This document shows, one piece after another, positions 34,302 to 43,509 of a DNA stretch of 64,000 nt. Position 1 is the first letter of the stretch, and the number at the start of each line of letters is the position of its first letter. Source of the DNA: Balneolaceae bacterium UBA7797 (GTDB lineage: Bacteria; Bacteroidota; Rhodothermia; Balneolales; Balneolaceae); contig DLCN01000016.1 in the NCBI GenBank assembly GCA_002480645.1, positions 243,348 through 307,347 on the forward strand. The letters run 5' to 3'. The notes beneath the pieces are model-generated. The model was not told where the DNA came from, did not search any database, and worked only from the letters and a program-made list of their open reading frames with translations. The position numbers and the translations under genes are program-made.

Positions 34302-35131
34302 AATTTAAATAACATCGCTATCCATTCCTGTTGTTGCCGGGTTTCCAGATGTGTTAACGACTTAATACTATCCAGACCCAGTATAGTTTCTTCATCAGCT
34401 TCCAGTAAACCGGATAAAAGGATTGTACATCCTTCCTTTGCATAAGTCAATAGTTCGGGGATCAAACTCATCAATGCATTCCGGTTAATATTTGCCAGGA
34501 TCACATGATAGTTACTACCCTCCGGAATAACCTCGGTGGAACCCAATTCAACTTCAAAAGAATCAATCTCATTGAGTTCCATATTTTCTTCTGCGTTCTC
34601 TTTGCTCCATTCATCTATATCGAAGCCAAAGGCGGATGCAGCCCCGCATTTAATAGCAGCAATGGATAATATTCCAGTGCCGGTTCCTGCATCCAGTACG
34701 ATATCACCATCGTTTATGATCTCAGGGATCCATTCCAGAATCAGTCGTGTGGTAGCATGATATCCGGTTCCAAAAGCCATTTTCGGGTCGATCAGGATCT
34801 CCGTCAGGTCATCATCCGTATTCTCAGGAGCCCAGGTCGGACGTACATAGAATTTTCCGATCCGTTGAGGCTGAATGCTCTGCTCCCACTTTTGATTCCA
34901 GTTCTGTGGTTGAATGAGTTCTTCACTTACAATATGAACGTTTTTCCCAAACCGGATGAGTATCTGCTCCAACTCTTCTCGTTTGGTGTCATCAAATTGT
35001 TTAGCCTGAACGGAAGCGATCAATTGATCCCCCTGTTCTTCGAACCCTTCGAAATCCATATCAAATAATTCAGCTATAAGAATTTCCTGATACTCTTCTG
35101 CTATCGAAATCGTAATCTGGAGATAGTCCAT
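34298..35131 (-). CDS. prmA: Ribosomal protein L11 methyltransferase PrmA
   Basis: Methylates ribosomal protein L11. It has 277 residues, within the family range. The N-terminal substrate-binding domain is followed by a SAM domain with DPKMAFGTGYHATTRLILEW, VLDAGTGTGILSIAAIKCGA and VILANINRNALMSLIPEL, the family's NPPY-type motif reading ANIN. It overlaps ppx by 4 bp and the M28 peptidase by 1 bp, so it sits inside a tightly packed operon. Confidence 0.93.
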   Translation of the reverse strand: MDYLQITISIAEEYQEILIAELFDMDFEGFEEQGDQLIASVQAKQFDDTKREELEQILIRFGKNVHIVSEELIQPQNWNQKWEQSIQPQRIGKFYVRPTWAPENTDDDLTEILIDPKMAFGTGYHATTRLILEWIPEIINDGDIVLDAGTGTGILSIAAIKCGAASAFGFDIDEWSKENAEENMELNEIDSFEVELGSTEVIPEGSNYHVILANINRNALMSLIPELLTYAKEGCTILLSGLLEADEETILGLDSIKSLTHLETRQQQEWIAMLFKL

Positions 35132-36096
35132 CAGATCCTGTTATAAATTAATTCGGCAAGTACCTCGCCTACCGCCTTTAAAGTTTCTTTACTGATCACC
35201 GGCATATCGTCGCGGTGAGTGTGCCAATGTTCTGCAAAAACGATATTACCATCTTCTCCCCGGCTGTGATTGATCACATCAATTACAGGAATATCGGTAT
35301 ACTGATCTATGATATAGTGATCATCCAGTACTCCGGCTCCCGGTTCATTCAAAAACAAGTGCCCGTATCCTTTATCCTCCGCAATGCCCCACAGTTCATT
35401 CACCAGATTTGGCGCATACATCATAGAATATTCCTCTTTTGGAAATTGTGCTCCCTTTGCACCGACCATATCCAGTAATATGCCAAAACGAGGTTTATAG
35501 CCCGGAACAGGAGGATTCTGAGCCCAATATCTGGATCCTATAAAATATTTTTTGATATCACCGGATGTACCGTAATCCTCTCCATCAAAAAGCACGATAT
35601 CAACACCAACCGGTGGTGGGTTATCCGCCATCAAACGGGCAAGTTCCAACAGTATGCCCACTCCACTGCCACCATCATCGGCACCGGGAATGTAATCGGC
35701 GGTTTTAACGGTATCCATATCCGCTCTAGGCCGTGTATCCCAATGCGCACACAGCATGATACGGTCTGTCGCTGAGGTATTGAACGCGGCGATGATGTTT
35801 GTAAGCTTCATATCACCGGAATAGCCTTCGGCTGTAAATTCCTGAGGGAAAACAGATTGATCACCCGCATAATCCTTCAATTTAGCCATGAGATATTCCC
35901 TGGTTTCAGCATGACCGTAAGTATTAGGAACTCTTGGGCTGAAATTCACTTGTGTTTCAATAAAGTAGTAAGCCGAATCGGCAGAGAAAGTCGGAACATC
36001 CCGATCCCTCGAAACAAACTGAAGACCATTATTTTCCGTCTGTTTACAGGAAATGAATAAGAGGATTGATATAAACAGGATCGTAATTTTATTCAT
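35131..36096 (-). CDS. M28 peptidase, glutaminyl-cyclase-like lipoprotein
   Basis: A 321-residue secreted M28-fold protein with a lipobox cysteine at 17 (LLFISC). Zinc ligands are H118 in AHWDTRP, D140/D141 in GADDGGSG, E173 in DGEDYG, D209 in LLDMVGAKG and H292 in EHWHTH. The FDGEDYG/GSRYWAQN/GILLDMVG pattern matches the branch that includes glutaminyl-peptide cyclotransferases, so it may cyclise N-terminal glutamine rather than cleave peptides. It overlaps the SDR gene by 8 bp and prmA by 1 bp. The exact activity is not proven. Confidence 0.82.
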   Translation of the reverse strand: MNKITILFISILLFISCKQTENNGLQFVSRDRDVPTFSADSAYYFIETQVNFSPRVPNTYGHAETREYLMAKLKDYAGDQSVFPQEFTAEGYSGDMKLTNIIAAFNTSATDRIMLCAHWDTRPRADMDTVKTADYIPGADDGGSGVGILLELARLMADNPPPVGVDIVLFDGEDYGTSGDIKKYFIGSRYWAQNPPVPGYKPRFGILLDMVGAKGAQFPKEEYSMMYAPNLVNELWGIAEDKGYGHLFLNEPGAGVLDDHYIIDQYTDIPVIDVINHSRGEDGNIVFAEHWHTHRDDMPVISKETLKAVGEVLAELIYNRI

Positions 36097-36856
36097 CCCT
36101 GTGTACCATTTGAGCTGAAGATTGATTTACCGGCATTACAATAGTGTCCATAATATTCACATGTTCCGGGCGATTGGCCGTGAAAAGCACGATCTCTGCA
36201 ATATCATCCGCAGTTAAAGGATCCATCCCTTTATAAACGGAATCGGCCTTATCCTTGTCGCCATGAAACCTGATCACACTAAATTCTGTCTCCACTAATC
36301 CCGGAGAAACCATACTTACTCTGACTTTTGTACCGTGCAGGTCTTTTTTAGTGGACTCAGTGATTGCTTTTACAGCGTGCTTGGTTGCGCAGTAAACTAC
36401 GCCTCCCGGATAGGCTTCATGTCCGGCAGTTGAGCCGATATTGATGATATGTCCGGAATTCCTGGCTTTCATCTTTGGGGAGATGAGGCGGGTAATCGTT
36501 AGCAATCCTTTTACATTGGTATCGATCATTGCATCCCAATCATCAAAATCAGCATCAAAAACGGGGTCGGTTCCACGTGCAAGTCCTGCATTATTGATCA
36601 GAATGTCGATGTCATCATCCAGGGTCTCTACAAATTGCTTGCACGCATTCCGGTCTCTGATATCAAATGCCGCAGTACCGATAAGTACTTCAAATTTATC
36701 AGACAGCTGATCCGAAATTTCGGAAAGCCGGTCTTCTCTACGTCCGGTAAGGATCAGATCACACCCTGCTTTAGCAAATTGTTCAGCACAAGACAATCCT
36801 ATCCCGGAAGTTGCACCAGTGATAAGTACTGTTTTACCCTTCAGGCGGTTCTTCAT
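36089..36856 (-). CDS. Short-chain dehydrogenase/reductase
   Basis: An NAD(P)-dependent oxidoreductase of 255 residues. The cofactor motif TGATSGIG is at 13-20, with R39/R40 after it (TGRREDR) favouring NADP. The NNAG motif and the catalytic S142, Y155 and K159 (YCATK) are in place. The sequence resembles the YdfG-type 3-hydroxy acid dehydrogenases. It starts 44 bp after gatA and overlaps the M28 gene by 8 bp. The substrate is unknown. Confidence 0.9.
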   Translation of the reverse strand: MKNRLKGKTVLITGATSGIGLSCAEQFAKAGCDLILTGRREDRLSEISDQLSDKFEVLIGTAAFDIRDRNACKQFVETLDDDIDILINNAGLARGTDPVFDADFDDWDAMIDTNVKGLLTITRLISPKMKARNSGHIINIGSTAGHEAYPGGVVYCATKHAVKAITESTKKDLHGTKVRVSMVSPGLVETEFSVIRFHGDKDKADSVYKGMDPLTADDIAEIVLFTANRPEHVNIMDTIVMPVNQSSAQMVHRDE

Positions 36857-36900
36857 GATTCTCTGTTTTAAGTGAAAAGTTGAACCGAATTAAATGATGA

Positions 36901-38433
36901 TCAATCCAGCATTTCTACCAGTCGGGCAGCATTCAGGATCTTACTTTCCTGAAATGTATCTCCCATAAACTGAATCCCGTAAGGCATTCCATTAGAATGA
37001 GTTCCTGCCGGTACACTAACACCACAAATTCCCGCAAGGTTAGCGGAGATGGTATATACATCATTCAGATACATCTGCAAAGGATCATCGATCTCAGAGC
37101 CGATATCGAAAGCGGTGGTTGGTGCAGTCGGTGTAACGATCACATCAACCTCTTTAAAGGCGTCGGTATAATCCTGCTTGATGAGTCTGCGCACCCGCTG
37201 GGCTTTTCCGTAATAGGCATCGTAATAACCGGCACTCAACACATAGGTACCCAGCATGATCCTGCGTTTCACTTCCATGCCAAATCCTTCGGTACGTGAT
37301 TTTTTATACAATCGGACCAATGCGGAATCCATGCGCTCTAACTCAGCCTGAAGTTCTTTCTTTTCAGCTCCGTCCGCAGCTTTGATCGCCTTTTTCAGAT
37401 CTTCTTCTTCCGCTTTCAACTCATCAAGCATGGCATCTTTATCCGTGCGGTGACCATATCGGATACCATCAAAGCGAGCTAAATTACTGGAAGCCTCTGC
37501 GGTTGCTAAAATGTAGTACGTAGCAATACCATATTTGGTATGAGGCAGATGGATCGGTACCAGTTCAGCTCCGTCATCTTCTAATTTCTTAAGAGTAGCT
37601 TCGATCCCTTCTTTGATCTCAGGATCCAATCCTTCACCAAAAAATTCTTCCGGTACTCCAATCCGAATATTTTTGGTTGGATTCTGAACGGTTTCAACAT
37701 AGTTACCCACCGGTTCCCGGGACGAAGTATTATCCATTTCATCAAATCCGGCGATCACTTCCAATACCCGGGCGGCATCCTCAACATTATGTGCGAAAGG
37801 CCCTATAGAGTCGAAAGAAGATGCATAAGCCACCAAACCATATCGCGAAACACGACCATAAGTAGGTTTAAGTCCAACCACCCCACAATATGAAGCCGGT
37901 TGTCGGATAGAGCCTCCGGTGTCGGACCCCAGACTTGCGTTCACCATATCAGCGGCAATGGCTGCTGCGCTGCCACCCGAGGAACCTCCTGTTACTTTCC
38001 GGGTATTACGCGGATTCTTTGAAGCGCCATAGCGACTGTATTCCGTCGTAGAACCCATGGCGAATTCATCCATATTCAAACGGCCCACGATCACGGCATC
38101 TTCTGCCTTTAGCCGCTCGATCACTGTAGCGTCGTAAACACTCTCAAAACCGGCGAGTATATCCGACGCACAGGTCGTGGGTTTTTCACGCTCACAAATT
38201 ACGTCTTTGATCCCCATCACAGCACCGGCCATCTTGCCTGCGGTGCCACTCATGATCTTTTCCTGAACTTCATCAGCCTGCTTTAATGCCAGTTCAAAAT
38301 CGGTATACACAAAGGCATTGATCTCCACATTCTGTGCATCAATTTTTTGCCGGCTGGCTTCTACTACGTCTCTGAGTTTTAATTCTCCTGAAAGTACTTT
38401 TGCTCTTACCTCAGCAATCGATAAAGTGGTCAA
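36901..38433 (-). CDS. gatA: Asp-tRNA(Asn)/Glu-tRNA(Gln) amidotransferase subunit A
   Basis: Catalytic amidase subunit of GatCAB, which converts mischarged Glu-tRNA(Gln) or Asp-tRNA(Asn) to the correct amide. It has 510 residues. The amidase signature triad is K76 (GIKDV), S151 (TGGSSGGS) and S175 (SDTGGSIRQP). A charged helical insert near 325-355 (EELKAEEEDLKKAIKAADGA) is longer than in many GatA proteins. GatB and GatC are not in the window. It lies 9 bp after tatA. Confidence 0.94.
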   Translation of the reverse strand: MTTLSIAEVRAKVLSGELKLRDVVEASRQKIDAQNVEINAFVYTDFELALKQADEVQEKIMSGTAGKMAGAVMGIKDVICEREKPTTCASDILAGFESVYDATVIERLKAEDAVIVGRLNMDEFAMGSTTEYSRYGASKNPRNTRKVTGGSSGGSAAAIAADMVNASLGSDTGGSIRQPASYCGVVGLKPTYGRVSRYGLVAYASSFDSIGPFAHNVEDAARVLEVIAGFDEMDNTSSREPVGNYVETVQNPTKNIRIGVPEEFFGEGLDPEIKEGIEATLKKLEDDGAELVPIHLPHTKYGIATYYILATAEASSNLARFDGIRYGHRTDKDAMLDELKAEEEDLKKAIKAADGAEKKELQAELERMDSALVRLYKKSRTEGFGMEVKRRIMLGTYVLSAGYYDAYYGKAQRVRRLIKQDYTDAFKEVDVIVTPTAPTTAFDIGSEIDDPLQMYLNDVYTISANLAGICGVSVPAGTHSNGMPYGIQFMGDTFQESKILNAARLVEMLD

Positions 38434-38442
38434 ATCGGCCTC

Positions 38443-38658
38443 TTATTTGGTTTTTTCTTTTTCTTCGTGATTAATTGCGTCGTCAATATCACGGGAACTT
38501 TCTTCGATTTCTTTCTTTATATCCTTAGAAGCCTGGCGAAATTCTTTGATACCTTGTCCAAGACCACGGGCCAGCTCAGGGATACGTTTCGCACCAAAAA
38601 ATACCAGTACGAAAATAGCGATGATAATTACTTCTGTTGTTCCTATTCCATTAAACAT
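38443..38658 (-). CDS. tatA: Sec-independent translocase protein TatA
   Basis: Pore-forming subunit of the twin-arginine translocase. The start is set at the ATG at 38658, giving a 71-residue protein that begins MFNGIGTTEVIIIAIFVLVF. An upstream in-frame ATG at 38733 would add 25 atypical residues before the helix. An AGGA about nine bases before the chosen start supports it. One N-terminal helix, then the hinge FFGAKRIPELARGLGQGIKE and an acidic amphipathic tail follow the family pattern. A Tat signal is present on the gluconate-dehydrogenase subunit at 3.8 kb, so the pathway has at least one client here. Confidence 0.92.
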   Translation of the reverse strand: MFNGIGTTEVIIIAIFVLVFFGAKRIPELARGLGQGIKEFRQASKDIKKEIEESSRDIDDAINHEEKEKTK

Positions 38659-38824
38659 AAAAATAATCCTGTGTGGATTTTGTTGATGTATTTGTGCTAA
38701 GATAGCAATATTTTCGGCACGATTTGAGCACAAAAAAAATTAATTGAATACTTGAATTTTTAGTCCGTCAAGTGTTTAATGTATCAAAGCTTTAACCCAA
38801 AGATTATAAATCAAAAAGGAAACT

Positions 38825-39079
38825 ATGATTTGGACCGTTGAACTAGCAGCAGCCTTAGACGAGGCTCCATTTCCGGCAAGCCGGGATGAACTGATAGAAT
38901 GGGCTGAGCGTAACGGCCTGCCTAATCAGGTGATCGTGAATCTCGAAGAACTTGAAGAAATTGATGAAGGCGAAGACACTATTTACGAAGGTATCGAAGA
39001 TATCTGGCCTGATTACATCAGAAAAGAGGATTTTTTCCATAATGAAGAAGACGAAGGTTTCGACTACGACGACGTTTGA
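38825..39079 (+). CDS. DUF2795 family small acidic protein
   Basis: An 84-residue protein matching DUF2795 in length and pattern: TVELAAALDEAPFPASRDEL, then WAERNGLPNQVIVNLEELEE. It is strongly acidic at the end (DEGFDYDDV). The family is widespread and often highly expressed; its role is not known. It is divergent from tatA, with 166 bp between them, and a possible hairpin terminator follows. No membrane helix or signal is seen. Confidence 0.82.
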   Translation: MIWTVELAAALDEAPFPASRDELIEWAERNGLPNQVIVNLEELEEIDEGEDTIYEGIEDIWPDYIRKEDFFHNEEDEGFDYDDV

Positions 39080-39108
39080 TCTTCTTTAATCCACAACTTT
39101 TTTGCAAT

Positions 39109-39137
39109 AAGGCTGTTCTCTCTGCGCAGCCTTTATT
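39109..39137 (+). terminator. Weak hairpin between DUF2795 gene and BamA-like gene
   Basis: Seven-pair stem AAGGCTG with CAGCCTT and an eleven-base loop, followed by TATTTGTTTA, a poor T run. It ends 13 bp before the TTG start of the next gene, so it could act as a terminator or in the 5' leader. Confidence 0.4.
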
Positions 39138-39149
39138 TGTTTATTCCCT

Positions 39150-41534
39150 TTGAATCTTTCACACCTCATTAAATGTAAGCCGTTCATTCCGGTAACACTC
39201 ATCCTGTTACTCGCATCGGCTTTATTGGCTCCACTTCACGCTCAGACCGAGAGCACAGATTCAACTTCTACCGAAAATGTGATCCGGAGAGTACGGTTTT
39301 CGGGAAATAAATTTGTGAAAGACCGCACACTGGAAGATCTCGTGCGCACAAAAACCAACCGGGAATTTCTGGCTATACCCCGATTTACGCCATGGTACTT
39401 TATCAATAAGTTAACTAACGGGCGGCTGGGTGAAGAACCTTCCCTGCTCGACCGGCAGGTTGTGATCAACGATATGGAGCGAATTGCTCTGTATTATGAA
39501 TCACTCGGATTTCTGGATGTTGAGGTTGATACCACTATTGTAGAATACCGTAAAGATAAGATCGAAGTATCTTTTATCGTGGATGAAGGCGATCCCTCCC
39601 GTATTCAATCCATTGCGTACAGTGGATTTCCGATGCATAACCAACCTGAAATACGCCGGCAATTCTTTCTGTCCAGCCCGTTAACGCGACGGTTGATTGA
39701 TGATTCAACATTTACGGTTGACCGACAATACAATACTCAGGAGTTGAAAGACGAACAGAACCGCATCATCACCTATCTGAAAAACAATGGATACGCCTCA
39801 TTAGAACGGGACAGTGTGATCGCTTTTGTAAAGCAAGACTCAGCACATCCCAAAAAACTGGATGTGATGTTTAATATAGTTCCGGGTAAGGTGTACCGTT
39901 TCGGGGATGCTGAGATCAAATTAGCCGATGCGAACGAACCCGACATGTATACCGACCGGGACACGCTCATGGGCGCGCCATTCACTGTAGATTCTGCCAG
40001 GATCTATCTGGCTAAAGAACCGGAAACCGACACAAAGTTTGCTCTGTTGAGTGATCAGATCCTTTATAAGCCCGGCGACATCTATAATGAAGAACTATAT
40101 CTGCAGACCGTTAAAGAGTTTCAAAATCTGGGGATGCTCTATACCCGAAGATTCGGGCAAAGTGCCAACAGCGTACGTCCTGATTTCACCAAGTCTGAGA
40201 TACCCACCTATTTTGATCTGGAGACGCTGACCAAGCACTCCATTAGTACCGAATTCTTTGGGATGAAACGATATGGATTCGGTACCGGTCTTGGAGTTGA
40301 TTATTCTAACAACAACGTGTTCGGTAAAGCAGAGCGACTTACTATTGGAGCTAATGCCAGCTTTGAATTTGTGAGTGCCTCTACCCTAGACCGGATCGCC
40401 CCGAATGATACCGTGCAATCCCAGTTATTCAGGAGTTATGAGATCAGGGGGGAGTACTCGGTACCACGACTTAACTTCCCTTTTGCCTTCCTGGATAACC
40501 GGCCATTTTTTACCAGTGCGCTAACCCGATATACTCTTTCGTACAGCCGTTCTGATCAATTGACCTTTGATATTAATTCCGATCTCAGATTCAACTATCG
40601 CTATGAGGTTCAACATAATAAGAGATTCACCTCTCTCTTTGATCTGATCGAATTTGACATCATTGATACCAATCCTTCCGAAAGTTTTAAGAACAATCTG
40701 ATCCGGGAATACGGCGAGAATTCTTTTGAGTATATCCGGATCCTTCAGGATTTTGAGCCTCAGATCTCATCCATCATTCGCTATACATTTCGCTCTCAAA
40801 ACACGGATCTGATCAAAAGAAATTTTGGGTATTTCAGTGAATACTCTGCCTCGGTCGGCGGGAATATTCCTTATCTGGTCGATCGGTTAATTATCACTCC
40901 GGATACGTTGGAAAGTGATCTTCCCTCTTTATTCGGTTTAAGTGAAAACAGCCTTACCTACACACGATTTTTAAAATTCACGGCAGATTACCGCAAATAC
41001 ATTCCGATCTCGAATAATGCAGTATTTGCGTGGCGCTTATTTGGCGGTATCGCACATCCGTTCGGGAAAAATACTTCCATCCCGTTAAACCGCAGGTTCT
41101 TTGCCGGCGGTAGCAACGACATTCGTGGATGGCCTCCATTTCAGCTCGGTCCCGGTGCTATTGCTACCGATAACGTCTCTATTAACGGTGGTGAGATCAA
41201 ACTTGCAGCCTTTACCGAAGTACGCCAAATTGTTCTCAGAGATCTGATCGGGGCCGACTGGCATGCAGCCTGGTTCATTGATTCGGGAAATGTATGGTAT
41301 GGCCCCCGTAATGATTTCAGCAACGAAAATAATCAGGATCAGTTAAGCCTCGGACGATTTAAGCTGGATGAATTCTATAAACAGATCGCCGTCGGATCCG
41401 GACTGGGTATTCGTTTAGATTGGGAATATGTAGTAGTACGATTCGATTTTGCCTTCCGGGTTCACGATCTTCAGTTAGGTTGGTTTGAGAACTGGCACCC
41501 CAATTTCAGTTTCGGGATCGGACATTCATTTTAA
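39150..41534 (+). CDS. BamA/TamA-family outer-membrane protein
   Basis: A 794-residue Omp85-family protein. The start is TTG at 39150. Residues 1-31 are a signal peptide ending in LHAQ. POTRA-like repeats cover about 40-330 (VIRRVRFSGNKFVKDRTLED, VEVDTTIVEYRKDKIEVSFI), and the 16-strand barrel extends to the end. The RGW-type motif of the lid reads NDIRGWPPFQLGPG, and the protein ends in FSFGIGHSF, a typical C-terminal beta signal. It may be a BamA paralogue or the TamA-like translocation protein; with no other Bam genes nearby this stays open. Confidence 0.85.
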   Translation: MNLSHLIKCKPFIPVTLILLLASALLAPLHAQTESTDSTSTENVIRRVRFSGNKFVKDRTLEDLVRTKTNREFLAIPRFTPWYFINKLTNGRLGEEPSLLDRQVVINDMERIALYYESLGFLDVEVDTTIVEYRKDKIEVSFIVDEGDPSRIQSIAYSGFPMHNQPEIRRQFFLSSPLTRRLIDDSTFTVDRQYNTQELKDEQNRIITYLKNNGYASLERDSVIAFVKQDSAHPKKLDVMFNIVPGKVYRFGDAEIKLADANEPDMYTDRDTLMGAPFTVDSARIYLAKEPETDTKFALLSDQILYKPGDIYNEELYLQTVKEFQNLGMLYTRRFGQSANSVRPDFTKSEIPTYFDLETLTKHSISTEFFGMKRYGFGTGLGVDYSNNNVFGKAERLTIGANASFEFVSASTLDRIAPNDTVQSQLFRSYEIRGEYSVPRLNFPFAFLDNRPFFTSALTRYTLSYSRSDQLTFDINSDLRFNYRYEVQHNKRFTSLFDLIEFDIIDTNPSESFKNNLIREYGENSFEYIRILQDFEPQISSIIRYTFRSQNTDLIKRNFGYFSEYSASVGGNIPYLVDRLIITPDTLESDLPSLFGLSENSLTYTRFLKFTADYRKYIPISNNAVFAWRLFGGIAHPFGKNTSIPLNRRFFAGGSNDIRGWPPFQLGPGAIATDNVSINGGEIKLAAFTEVRQIVLRDLIGADWHAAWFIDSGNVWYGPRNDFSNENNQDQLSLGRFKLDEFYKQIAVGSGLGIRLDWEYVVVRFDFAFRVHDLQLGWFENWHPNFSFGIGHSF

Positions 41535-41544
41535 CATTCAAGTG

Positions 41545-42093
41545 ATGGATATGCTAAATAAGATCAAGCGTTTTAAACAACAATCAGATATCGTATTCAA
41601 GTCACGATTCTTAAAGAACCTGAATCCGGCTGAGCGCTATGAGTTCCTCCAGCTCTGCCATCGCAGAAATTACAAAGAAGGCGAGTATGTGTTCTACCGA
41701 AATGATCCGGGAACCGGAATGTACTTTATCGAAAAAGGCACGGTCGAACTCACTATTAAAGTGAGCGATAAGCAAGTTGAAGGCGAAGACGAAAAAGAAG
41801 GATTCTTACTCGAATCCCCCGATAGTTTCGGTGCCCTCTCCATCGGGTATGATCTTCGCAGACGCTCTTCTGCCCGGTGTACCACGGAATGTACCTTACT
41901 TGGTTTTTTTAAACCCGATTTTGAAGTGTTGATGGAACGGCATCCTCAAATAGCCGTTAAATTTCTGCAGACCTTATCGAATATTGCCTTGCGGCAATTA
42001 GAACGGGCCACGAGTAAGATCGAAGAATTATCCGACGAATACACCGCTGTTAAAATTGAATTTGAAGCCTATTACGAGGAATCAGCTAAATAA
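41545..42093 (+). CDS. Cyclic-nucleotide-binding domain protein without DNA-binding domain
   Basis: A 182-residue protein from the ATG at 41545; an upstream start at 41485 would overlap the barrel gene and add 20 unlikely residues. Residues 20-130 form a cNMP-binding beta roll (EYVFYRNDPGTGMYFIEKGT, then FGALSIGYDLRRRSSARCTT). The C-terminal 40 residues are a charged helix (ERATSKIEELSDEYTAVKIE), likely a coiled coil. No helix-turn-helix is present, so it is not a Crp-type regulator. It abuts rlmD with no gap. The role is unknown. Confidence 0.85.
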   Translation: MDMLNKIKRFKQQSDIVFKSRFLKNLNPAERYEFLQLCHRRNYKEGEYVFYRNDPGTGMYFIEKGTVELTIKVSDKQVEGEDEKEGFLLESPDSFGALSIGYDLRRRSSARCTTECTLLGFFKPDFEVLMERHPQIAVKFLQTLSNIALRQLERATSKIEELSDEYTAVKIEFEAYYEESAK

Positions 42094-43509
42094 ATGAGTT
42101 TAAAAAAAGGTCAGGAATGTACGCTTACCATCGAAGGAGCTGCATTTAAAGGAAAAGGTGTCGGTAAAATTGATGGAATGGCTGTTTTTGTGAATGGCAC
42201 CATGCCCGGAGATACCGTTCGGGGACGCATCATAAAACGCAAAAAGAATTACCGCGAAGCTAAATTACTGGAAATCCTCGAACCAAGCCCCGATCGCATT
42301 GATCCAAAATGTCAGCACGCTAAAGTTTGTGGCGGGTGCAGCTGGCAACATGTCCCCTATCAAAAGCAGTTGGAATACAAAACCCAGCAGGTTACAGATC
42401 ATATTCGAAGGATCGGAAAACTGGATACTCCGGTCCACCCTGCTATCGGGTCTGATAATAGTTTCTACTACCGCAACAAAATGGAGTATTCCATCAGTAC
42501 GCGCCGGTGGTTGACCGAAGAAGAAGTACGAAGTGATGAGTTTGTGGATGACTCAGCCTTTGCGGCAGGCCTCCATGCTCCCGGACGATTTGATAAGATC
42601 CTGAACCTGAATGAATGCCATTTACAACGCAGTGAGTCGTTCGAGATCCTTCAGTTCGTTAAGAATTATTGTATCGAACAAGGTATCGAGCCTTTTAATA
42701 TCATGGAAAAAGAGGGCTTTCTCAGGCATGTGATGATCCGTACATCCTATCATACCGATGATTTTATGGTGAATCTGGTGACCTTCCGTGATGAACCGGA
42801 AACCATTCAGAAGTTATCCGATGCTTTGCTAAAGGCATTCCCTGTGATCACCACCATCGTGAATAATGTGAATGATCAGCATAATCCAACGGCAGTTGGC
42901 CGATATGAAAAGGTGATCTTTGGCCCCGGTTTTATTGTTGATAAGATCGGTGACTTTGAGTTTAAAATTCACCCAAATGCCTTCTTTCAAACCAATACCC
43001 ATCAGGCTGAACGATTATATGACGTAGCCCGGAATTTCGCAGACCTGCAGGATGGAGAGATCGTTTATGATCTGTATTGTGGGGTTGGAACATTAAGCCT
43101 GTATATGAGCCAGAAAGCCAGTAAAGTGTTGGGCATTGAATTAGTGGATGTAGCCGTTGAGAATGCCAAATTCAATGCTAAAGAGAATGGTGTAGAGAAC
43201 GTTTCTTTTATTCGCGGCGATATGAAAGATGTGTTCACTCAGGATATGGTGGATGAATTTGGTGCTCCTGATGTACTCATTACCGATCCCCCGCGTGCCG
43301 GCATGCATCCGGATGTGGTAGCACGACTTTGTGTATTGAAAGTCCCTAAAATGGTATATGTGAGTTGTGATAGCTCGACCATGGCCCGTGATCTGCAGAA
43401 CCTTTCCGAAGTGTACGACGTGCTTGAGGTTCAACCCGTCGATATGTTTCCTCAGACCTATCATGTGGAAGCGGTGGCGAAGTTGAGACTTAAGTCAATT
43501 AAGAATTAA
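42094..43509 (+). CDS. rlmD: 23S rRNA (uracil-C5)-methyltransferase RlmD/RumA type
   Basis: Methylates a uridine of 23S rRNA. It has 471 residues with an N-terminal TRAM domain (GAAFKGKGVGKIDGMAVFV). The iron-sulfur cysteines CQHAKVCGGC are near 70-79. The SAM motif is YDLYCGVGTLSLYM, TDPPRAG is present, and the catalytic cysteine lies in YVSCDSSTMARDL. The family contains RlmD, RlmC and TrmA; the TRAM domain together with the Fe-S cluster favours RlmD. It follows the cNMP protein directly. Confidence 0.93.
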   Translation: MSLKKGQECTLTIEGAAFKGKGVGKIDGMAVFVNGTMPGDTVRGRIIKRKKNYREAKLLEILEPSPDRIDPKCQHAKVCGGCSWQHVPYQKQLEYKTQQVTDHIRRIGKLDTPVHPAIGSDNSFYYRNKMEYSISTRRWLTEEEVRSDEFVDDSAFAAGLHAPGRFDKILNLNECHLQRSESFEILQFVKNYCIEQGIEPFNIMEKEGFLRHVMIRTSYHTDDFMVNLVTFRDEPETIQKLSDALLKAFPVITTIVNNVNDQHNPTAVGRYEKVIFGPGFIVDKIGDFEFKIHPNAFFQTNTHQAERLYDVARNFADLQDGEIVYDLYCGVGTLSLYMSQKASKVLGIELVDVAVENAKFNAKENGVENVSFIRGDMKDVFTQDMVDEFGAPDVLITDPPRAGMHPDVVARLCVLKVPKMVYVSCDSSTMARDLQNLSEVYDVLEVQPVDMFPQTYHVEAVAKLRLKSIKN